6,370 bases of DNA from Aquificaceae bacterium (GTDB lineage Bacteria > Aquificota > Aquificia > Aquificales > Aquificaceae). Below the pieces are notes generated by a model. The model did not search any database, had not been told where the DNA came from, and saw nothing but the letters and a program-made list of their open reading frames with translations. The stretch is taken from NCBI GenBank assembly GCA_026982025.1, contig JALSHX010000021.1:1-6370 (forward strand). Reading direction: 5' to 3'. How positions within the stretch are numbered: the first letter of the stretch is position 1; each line of letters opens with the position of its first letter. Both the position numbers and the translations under genes were made by a program. This document shows positions 1-6,370 of the stretch, in pieces.

Positions 1-53
1 ATTTCTTAGGGAGGAAGACATTTCATACATACGGCACTACACGGAGCATTTCA

Positions 54-130
54 TGGGGAGGGTGACGGGACTCGAACCCGCGACATGGGGATCCACAGTC
101 CCCCGCTCTACCAGCTGAGCTACACCCTCC
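54..130 (-). tRNA. tRNA-His, anticodon GTG
   Basis: Read on the minus strand, this folds as a complete cloverleaf. The acceptor stem GAGGGTG pairs with CACCCTC, TA at positions 8-9 is followed by a GCTC/GAGC D stem, the anticodon stem is GGGGA/TCCCC around the loop CTGTGGA, and the T arm is GCGGG-TTCGAGT-CCCGT. The anticodon is GTG, which reads His codons. An extra G precedes the acceptor stem (complement of 130) opposite a C discriminator (complement of 57). This G-1:C73 pair is the identity element of bacterial tRNA-His and confirms the assignment independently. The 3' CCA is encoded (complement of 54-56). The gene lies 14 bases past the DUF309 stop codon, on the same strand, with its own promoter-like box. 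Confidence 0.97.
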
Positions 131-144
131 TGATAGGGTTTAAA

Positions 145-2600
<2,456 letters not shown>

Positions 2601-2602
<2 letters not shown>

Positions 2603-2714
2603 ACTTTTTCTCATGGGGCATTGGTTTTGACTCTTCAAGGTACATTTTCACAAGTATGTATATAATTACTGTAACCGACGAAATCACCGCCAAAAAAACG
2701 AGTGTTTCAAACAT
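2601..2714 (-). CDS. Small single-helix membrane protein in the atp operon (37 aa)
   Basis: I do not recognise the family. The protein has one hydrophobic helix at about residues 4-22 (LVFLAVISSVTVIIYILV), followed by a charged tail, KMYLEESKPMPHEKK. The positive charges after the helix suggest a cytoplasmic C-terminus. That it is real is supported by an ATG at 2714 with GGGAG seven bases upstream, an 8-base overlap with the preceding gene (ATGTTTGA), and a stop codon sharing bases with the atpD Shine-Dalgarno. Together these leave no unexplained bases between atpG and atpD. At 37 codons it falls below common annotation cutoffs. Its position between gamma and beta genes suggests a role in ATP synthase assembly or as an accessory to it. 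That is inference; a purely translational-coupling leader peptide is an alternative. Confidence 0.75.
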
Positions 2715-2943
2715 TCTTAAGCTCCCTTAATAGAGAGTTTACCCTAATATAACTCCTCCATGACAGTAAACCGGAAATAAGTGCGATCAAAAGTCCTGCA
2801 ATGATTATTGCCGCCCGGTGAAAGGATAGCTCCATCCCAAGAAATAGTCCGATGCTTCCGCCACCGGATGCCATCATTAGTGTTGTAAACATTCCAAATC
2901 TTTGCATCTCCACATCAATTGCCTTTTCTAAATACTCCCTCAT
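2707..2943 (-). CDS. Small two-helix membrane protein in the atp operon (78 aa)
   Basis: I do not recognise a named family. After a charged N-terminus (MREYLEKAIDVEMQRFG) come two hydrophobic segments, about residues 16-37 with a glycine-rich stretch (SGGGSIGLFLG) and about 43-62, then a basic C-terminal helix (WRSYIRVNSLLRELKNV). This is a helical hairpin with both ends probably cytoplasmic. The ATG at 2943 overlaps the atpG stop as ATGA, so it is probably translated by coupling; there is no good Shine-Dalgarno of its own. The stop lies inside the start of the 37-residue gene. The size and helical hairpin recall AtpI/AtpZ-type accessory proteins of F-ATPases, but I do not see their sequence motifs and those genes usually head the operon. 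A role with the ATP synthase is inferred from position only. Confidence 0.85.
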   Translation of the reverse strand: MREYLEKAIDVEMQRFGMFTTLMMASGGGSIGLFLGMELSFHRAAIIIAGLLIALISGLLSWRSYIRVNSLLRELKNV

Positions 2944-3812
2944 TTCATAGCTTCAGCAGCTCCCACTATATCTATAAGCTCAAGGGTAATGGACTCCTGC
3001 CTCGCCTTGTTGAAAATAAGCGTCCACTGCTTGACGAGGTCATCCGCATTCTTGGTTGCGTTGTCCATTGCCACCATCCTCGCAAAGTGCTCCGCAGCGT
3101 TGGACTCAACCATTGCCCTGTAGATCTGATAGTTCAGGTAAAGATTCATCAGGTGATTCATAAACTCTGACTCCTCAACCTCAAAGGTGTAAACGCTGAA
3201 GGAGTCCGAAACTCCCTCCTCGGGAAGTTCAAAGGGCAGAAATCTTCTCCGTACTGGCTTGTAGCTTGCCCTTGTTATCATCTCGTTGTTCAGGAGGTAA
3301 ACCGCGTCGGTCTCGCCTCCCGAAAACCTTTCCCTGACAATCTCCGAGACCTCTTTGGCTATCTCAAAGTGTACCTCTTTTCTGAAGACCTCATCGTAAC
3401 CTTTAACGATCCTGTACCCTCTTTTTGAAAAGTACTGAAAGCCTTTTCTTCCGATCAAGACGAAGGAAACCTCCTTGCCATCAGAGCTGAGAGCCTCCGA
3501 AAACTTTTCCGCCTCCCTTATTACGTTTGAGTTGAAAGCTCCTGCGAGACCTCTATCGGCCGTAACGAGTACTATGTCAACCTTCTTTTCCTCCCTTTCC
3601 TGAAGGAGGGGATGGGTTTCCCTGTCAACATGACCCGCAAGGTCCCGAACCAGTTCATAGAGCTTGTCGGAATAAGGTCTTGACGAGTAGAGAAGCTCCT
3701 GAGCCCTACGGAGCTTTGCTGCGGAAACAACCTTCATTGCGTTGGTAATCCTTCGGGTGTTTTTAATTCCTTGAATCTTTCTTCTTATATCCCTCGGTGA
3801 GAGCTTGGGCAT
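2940..3812 (-). CDS. atpG: F1F0 ATP synthase subunit gamma (290 aa)
   Basis: Gamma is the central shaft of F1, coupling rotation of the membrane ring to the three catalytic beta sites. The N-terminal helix has the family pattern MPKLSPRDIRRKIQGIKNTR followed by RITNAMKVVSAAKLRRAQ. The Rossmann-like middle contains LVTADRGLAGAFNSNV. The C-terminal helix has NKARQESITLELIDIVGAAEA. In that last segment the usual Gly-Ala of the gamma signature reads Ala-Ala, a mild deviation. The ATG at 3812 is chosen because MPKLSP matches the family start. An ATG four codons upstream (3824) would lie inside the promoter box, and the longer open frame above it runs antisense into ilvE. No Shine-Dalgarno precedes the start, and the -10 box is only 10 bases away, so a leaderless or near-leaderless mRNA is likely. 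It is the first gene of the minus-strand operon. Confidence 0.97.
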   Translation of the reverse strand: MPKLSPRDIRRKIQGIKNTRRITNAMKVVSAAKLRRAQELLYSSRPYSDKLYELVRDLAGHVDRETHPLLQEREEKKVDIVLVTADRGLAGAFNSNVIREAEKFSEALSSDGKEVSFVLIGRKGFQYFSKRGYRIVKGYDEVFRKEVHFEIAKEVSEIVRERFSGGETDAVYLLNNEMITRASYKPVRRRFLPFELPEEGVSDSFSVYTFEVEESEFMNHLMNLYLNYQIYRAMVESNAAEHFARMVAMDNATKNADDLVKQWTLIFNKARQESITLELIDIVGAAEAMK

Positions 3813-3817
3813 GGCGG

Positions 3818-3847
3818 CTAACATTATAGCACGAAAGGTGTTAAAAT
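3818..3847 (+). promoter_or_regulatory. Candidate promoter for ilvE
   Basis: CTAACA (3818-3823, four of six to the -35 consensus) is followed after 18 bases by TAAAAT (3842-3847), with TGT before it as an extended -10. The -10 ends eight bases before the ilvE ATG at 3856, which places the start point within 0-3 bases of the start codon. Its -35 shares bases with the opposing atpG -10, so one polymerase would exclude the other. Confidence 0.5.
3823..3831 (-). promoter_or_regulatory. Extended -10 promoter box for the atpG operon
   Basis: The minus strand reads TGCTATAAT, a consensus -10 with the TGn extension. It ends 10 bases before the atpG ATG, so the transcript would begin about 3-4 bases before the start codon. 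The -35 position (AAAGAT at spacing 17) is poor. The box overlaps the candidate -35 of the divergent ilvE promoter. The call is from sequence pattern; no start site has been observed. Confidence 0.6.
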
Positions 3848-3855
3848 CTTTGAGG

Positions 3856-4782
3856 ATGAAATACGCATACTTTGAGGGAGACTTCGTTCCTCTTGATGAG
3901 GCAAAAATAAACATCATGACCAATTCCTTTCACTACGGGACCGCGGTCTTTGAAGGCTTGAGGGCTTACTGGAATCCCGAAGAGGATCAGCTTTACATTC
4001 TGTTTGCCAGAGAACATTACGAACGCCTCCTGTCAAACGCTAAGGCTCTTTTTATGGACCTGAGTTTTACTCCAGAAGATCTCATTGAAATAACCAAGGA
4101 GCTATTGGTCAAAAACGAAATTCGTGAAGATGTTTACATCAGACCCATTGTTTACTTTAAAGACCTCAAGCTAACGCCGAAGCTCCTTGATTATTCCCCC
4201 GAGATCGCAATTTATACTTACAGCTTCGGAAGATATCTGGACACCTCACAGGGAATCAGGGTTAAGGTATCCTCGTGGCGCAGAAACGACGATAACTCCA
4301 TTCCTTCTCGTTGGAAAGTAGCAGGAGCCTATGTGAACAGCGCCCTTGCAAAAACGGAGGCGCTGATGGCAGGTTATGATGAGGCAATAATGCTGAACTC
4401 TCAGGGATTCGTTGCCGAGGGTTCGGGAGAAAACATATTCCTTATCAGGGAAGGAACGGCAGTAACGCCCTCCCTCAGCCAGCACATTCTTGAAGGCATA
4501 ACCAGAAATGCGGTTATCAGCCTTCTGAAGAGGGAATTGCTGATCAACATTGAGCAGAGACCGGTTGCAAGAAGCGAACTCTACACGGCTCAGGAGATAT
4601 TTCTAACGGGCACTGCCGCGGAGGTGACTCCCGTCGTTGAAGTTGACAACAGGAAAATAGGGTCAGGTAAAATCGGTGAGGTTACTTCACAGCTTCAGGA
4701 AGTCTTTTTCAGGGCTGTTAGAGGCAAGATTGAGAGATACAGGAGCTGGTTAACACCCGTCTATGAGAAGCGACCTGCTTGA
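3856..4782 (+). CDS. ilvE: Branched-chain amino acid aminotransferase (308 aa)
   Basis: This is a fold-type IV PLP enzyme that carries out the last step of Leu, Ile and Val synthesis, transferring the amino group from glutamate to the branched 2-oxo acids in the cytoplasm. Seen: the N-terminal block MTNSFHYGTAVFEGLRAY at 21-38, REHYERLLSNAK at 52-63, the PLP lysine Lys154 in SRWKVAGAYVNSALAK, the cofactor-binding EGSGENIF at 188-195, GITRNAV at 214-220, and TGTAAEVTPV at 251-260. The length is typical of IlvE. The ATG at 3856 matches the family start; the ATG at 3805 would add a tail overlapping the atpG start. The bases GAGG abut the ATG with no spacing, so there is no usable Shine-Dalgarno, again suggesting a leaderless mRNA. 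The end overlaps the next gene by 20 bases. Aminodeoxychorismate lyase or D-amino-acid transaminase are related folds but fit less well. Confidence 0.93.
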   Translation: MKYAYFEGDFVPLDEAKINIMTNSFHYGTAVFEGLRAYWNPEEDQLYILFAREHYERLLSNAKALFMDLSFTPEDLIEITKELLVKNEIREDVYIRPIVYFKDLKLTPKLLDYSPEIAIYTYSFGRYLDTSQGIRVKVSSWRRNDDNSIPSRWKVAGAYVNSALAKTEALMAGYDEAIMLNSQGFVAEGSGENIFLIREGTAVTPSLSQHILEGITRNAVISLLKRELLINIEQRPVARSELYTAQEIFLTGTAAEVTPVVEVDNRKIGSGKIGEVTSQLQEVFFRAVRGKIERYRSWLTPVYEKRPA

Positions 4783-5854
4783 AGAACTCAAAGAGATCAC
4801 GGAAATGATCTCACAGGAAAGCAGAGTGTCCTCCTCCGAGGGTATTGAGAGGTCCCGCAAATACATAAGAAGTTATGTGAAGGCAAAGGGAATTAATGTC
4901 AGGGAGGAGATCTTTGAAGTTGAGAAAGACCTTCCTCTTAAGTCATCTCTAACTGTTGACGGCGAGGAAATAGAAATTTTTCCCTTCGTAGGTTCACTTC
5001 AGGGTGAGAGGGAAGGAGAGGTAGTTGACGAGGAGGAGGATGTAAAGGGAAAGATTGCCCTCGCAAAGGTTGGAGGTGTGAGAGAATCCCAGAAAGCCCT
5101 TCAGTTAAAGGAAAGGGGTGCAACAGGAGCCATTTTTTACATGGACGAGCTTGATTCTCCCTTTATAGGCACCCTGAACGGAACACGCTTTTTAGCCGTT
5201 TCCACCAGGAGGGATAAGGCTATCTCCCTCAAAAGCAAAAAGGTGCGCCTCGTCTCAAGGGTCTCTCGCAAAAAAATAACGGGCAGGAACCTCTACTTTG
5301 ACATCGGAAAGGGTCCTTTTCTTTACCTCATAGCCCACCTTGACACAAAACCATTCGTTAAAGGAGCGATTGACAACGCCCTTGCAGTCTCCCTCCTGCT
5401 CATTATGTTCAAAGAGCTATGCAAGAGCTATCACTTTCCTTACAGAATCAGGTTCCTTATAACCGACTGCGAGGAGCTGGGACTTGAGGGATCAATCCAC
5501 CACGCCAAAAGCCTAAAGTATACCGACTGGGCTATTAACCTTGACTCAATAGGCTGGGTAAACCCTGCGGTCATTTACAAAGACAGCGAAGGAATGAACG
5601 GGGAGAGGATAATGGATAAGTTTGACAAACATCTCAGGGACCTTAAAATTGACATTCCCTTCAGAGAGGGCAAAAGGGGTAGAAGCGACCACATTCCCTT
5701 TAAAAAAGCGGGGGTGGAGACCCTTTTCCTCTCATCAAATCCCTTCACCCTTCGCCACACCTTTTACGACAGCTACGAGGCAATTGACTGGGACACCGCA
5801 GAGGTGTGGTTTGAGGTCCTCATATCCTTCATCAGAAGATTCCACAAGCTGTGA
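4763..5854 (+). CDS. M28-family zinc peptidase with PA-like insert (363 aa)
   Basis: This is a predicted two-zinc aminopeptidase or carboxypeptidase of the M28 family; the substrate is unknown. All expected metal and catalytic positions are present: His192-x-Asp194 (HLD), bridging Asp204 (GAIDNA), base Glu237 and ligand Glu238 (DCEELG), Asp261 (NLDSIG), the SDH motif at 308-310, and final His332 (HTFYDSYE). Residues about 85-165 resemble a protease-associated (PA) domain: DVKGKIALAKVGG, then KERGATGAIFYM. No signal peptide or membrane segment is seen, so it is probably cytoplasmic, although many PA-containing M28 enzymes are exported. The ATG at 4763 is the only possible upstream start, because an in-frame stop lies four codons before it. 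It overlaps ilvE by 20 bases in another frame, and AGGAG lies 17 bases away, too far to be ideal. An internal ATG at codon 15 is the alternative. Cotranscription with ilvE suggests amino acid or peptide turnover. Confidence 0.9.
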   Translation: MRSDLLEELKEITEMISQESRVSSSEGIERSRKYIRSYVKAKGINVREEIFEVEKDLPLKSSLTVDGEEIEIFPFVGSLQGEREGEVVDEEEDVKGKIALAKVGGVRESQKALQLKERGATGAIFYMDELDSPFIGTLNGTRFLAVSTRRDKAISLKSKKVRLVSRVSRKKITGRNLYFDIGKGPFLYLIAHLDTKPFVKGAIDNALAVSLLLIMFKELCKSYHFPYRIRFLITDCEELGLEGSIHHAKSLKYTDWAINLDSIGWVNPAVIYKDSEGMNGERIMDKFDKHLRDLKIDIPFREGKRGRSDHIPFKKAGVETLFLSSNPFTLRHTFYDSYEAIDWDTAEVWFEVLISFIRRFHKL

Positions 5855-5866
5855 TATATTAGGCAC

Positions 5867-6370
5867 ATGAGTGCTTTGCTGACCGCTCTTTTACTGTTTT
5901 TATTTTTTACACCACCGCCGAATGCGGTAGCTGAAACCTTTAAAAAGCTTGAGGAAAAGCTAAAGGGCATAAAGTCAATAAAGGTAGTGTTTGTCCAAAA
6001 GACCCGATACTCGTGGTACCCCAAGCCGGATGTTAGCAAGGGTATTTTTTACGCCACGAAGGACAGAAAGTTCAGGATTGAGTACACATACCCTGACAGG
6101 GTAATTATGGTCTCAAAGGGCGGAGAGATCCTTATATTCAACGAGGAAGACAGGGAAGCCATAATTGATCATGTTGAGAACAATACCTCTCCGGTAATTG
6201 AGAGCCTCTTTTTCTTTTCAAGACCTCTGGGTGAGGTTTTCACTCCTGTCGGTGAATTCGGGAAGGAAGGGTTAAGGGTCGTGGTTCTTGAACCTAAAAA
6301 GAGTGATGAGAACATAAAAAAGGTCTTTGTGGAGGTTGATGAGGAGCTTGAGGTCAAACGGATGAGGGTT
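5867..6370 (+). CDS. lolA: LolA-like periplasmic lipoprotein carrier, 3' end beyond window (168 aa seen)
   Basis: LolA takes mature lipoproteins from the inner-membrane LolCDE transporter and carries them through the periplasm to the outer membrane. Residues 1-22 form a signal peptide: a long hydrophobic run (ALLTALLLFLFF), PPP, then NAVA before Glu23 as the likely cleavage site. The n-region lacks any Lys or Arg, which is unusual. The mature part follows the LolA order: an amphipathic first helix (FKKLEEKLKGIKSIKVVFVQ), KGIFYATKDRKFRIEYTYPD at 60-79 (the strand with the conserved KFR and P), MVSKGGEILIFNEED at 83-97, then a helical segment PVIESLFFFSRPLGEVF. The gene starts 12 bases after the peptidase stop in the same frame, with only a weak AGG before it, and probably belongs to the ilvE operon. 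The frame is open at the window edge, so the length is unknown. YceB-type or DUF2092 relatives of the fold are alternatives. Confidence 0.85.
   Translation, partial: MSALLTALLLFLFFTPPPNAVAETFKKLEEKLKGIKSIKVVFVQKTRYSWYPKPDVSKGIFYATKDRKFRIEYTYPDRVIMVSKGGEILIFNEEDREAIIDHVENNTSPVIESLFFFSRPLGEVFTPVGEFGKEGLRVVVLEPKKSDENIKKVFVEVDEELEVKRMRV

Noticed and set aside
1..30. Short open frame on the minus strand from an ATG at 30 running off the window edge
   Set aside because: Only ten codons are visible, with no Shine-Dalgarno and no recognisable sequence; it cannot be told from chance.
19..54. Direct repeat CATTTCAT at 19-26 and 47-54
   Set aside because: Two 8-base copies only, one reaching into the tRNA CCA end; no third copy or flanking structure, so it is probably chance.
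3805..3855. Upstream ATG at 3805 for ilvE, adding 17 residues
   Set aside because: It would overlap the atpG start and lie upstream of the candidate ilvE promoter; family members begin at the ATG at 3856.
3813..3923. Upstream extension of atpG to an ATG at 3923 (327 aa)
   Set aside because: The extra 37 residues are antisense to the conserved start of ilvE, and the gamma family starts at MPKLSP (3812).
5773..6039. Minus-strand 88-codon frame across the peptidase-lolA junction
   Set aside because: It is antisense to two supported genes, with no Shine-Dalgarno and no family resemblance.

Overview
The window most likely comes from a thermophilic member of the Aquificales, probably family Aquificaceae. 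This rests on the close resemblance of the ATP synthase beta chain to what I remember of Aquifex beta, on the Lys/Glu/Arg-rich proteins with many AGG, AAG and CTT codons, and on an atp locus that carries gamma and beta without the usual alpha and epsilon neighbours. The lolA-like gene indicates a two-membrane cell. The genus cannot be settled from this stretch.

Layout. The left 3.8 kb is read on the minus strand, in the order: promoter, atpG (gamma), a 78-residue two-helix membrane protein, a 37-residue one-helix membrane protein, atpD (beta), and a DUF309-domain protein. These genes overlap or nearly touch and look like one transcription unit. Directly beyond the DUF309 gene is tRNA-His(GTG), which has its own extended -10 box on top of the DUF309 stop codon. 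The right 2.5 kb is read on the plus strand from a promoter back to back with that of atpG, in the order: ilvE (branched-chain aminotransferase), a PA-domain M28 metallopeptidase overlapping its end, and a lolA-like gene cut by the window edge.

How the genes fit together. atpG and atpD supply the rotor shaft and the catalytic subunits of F1. The two small membrane proteins between them have no assigned role here, but their position suggests assembly or modulation of the ATP synthase. IlvE and the peptidase both concern amino acids, as synthesis and peptide turnover. LolA would carry lipoproteins across the periplasm.

Points that most deserve attention: (1) the DUF309 gene appears to start about 96 codons upstream of its first ATG, at a CTG that forms a CTGA overlap with the atpD stop behind a well-placed GGGAG; (2) a hairpin followed by a T-run lies inside that extension, like an intragenic terminator; (3) the 37-codon gene is easily missed by annotation length cutoffs; (4) the 43-bp gap between atpG and ilvE holds two interlocked extended -10 promoters so close to the start codons that both mRNAs would be leaderless or nearly so. 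I saw no mobile element, CRISPR array, riboswitch or defence system.
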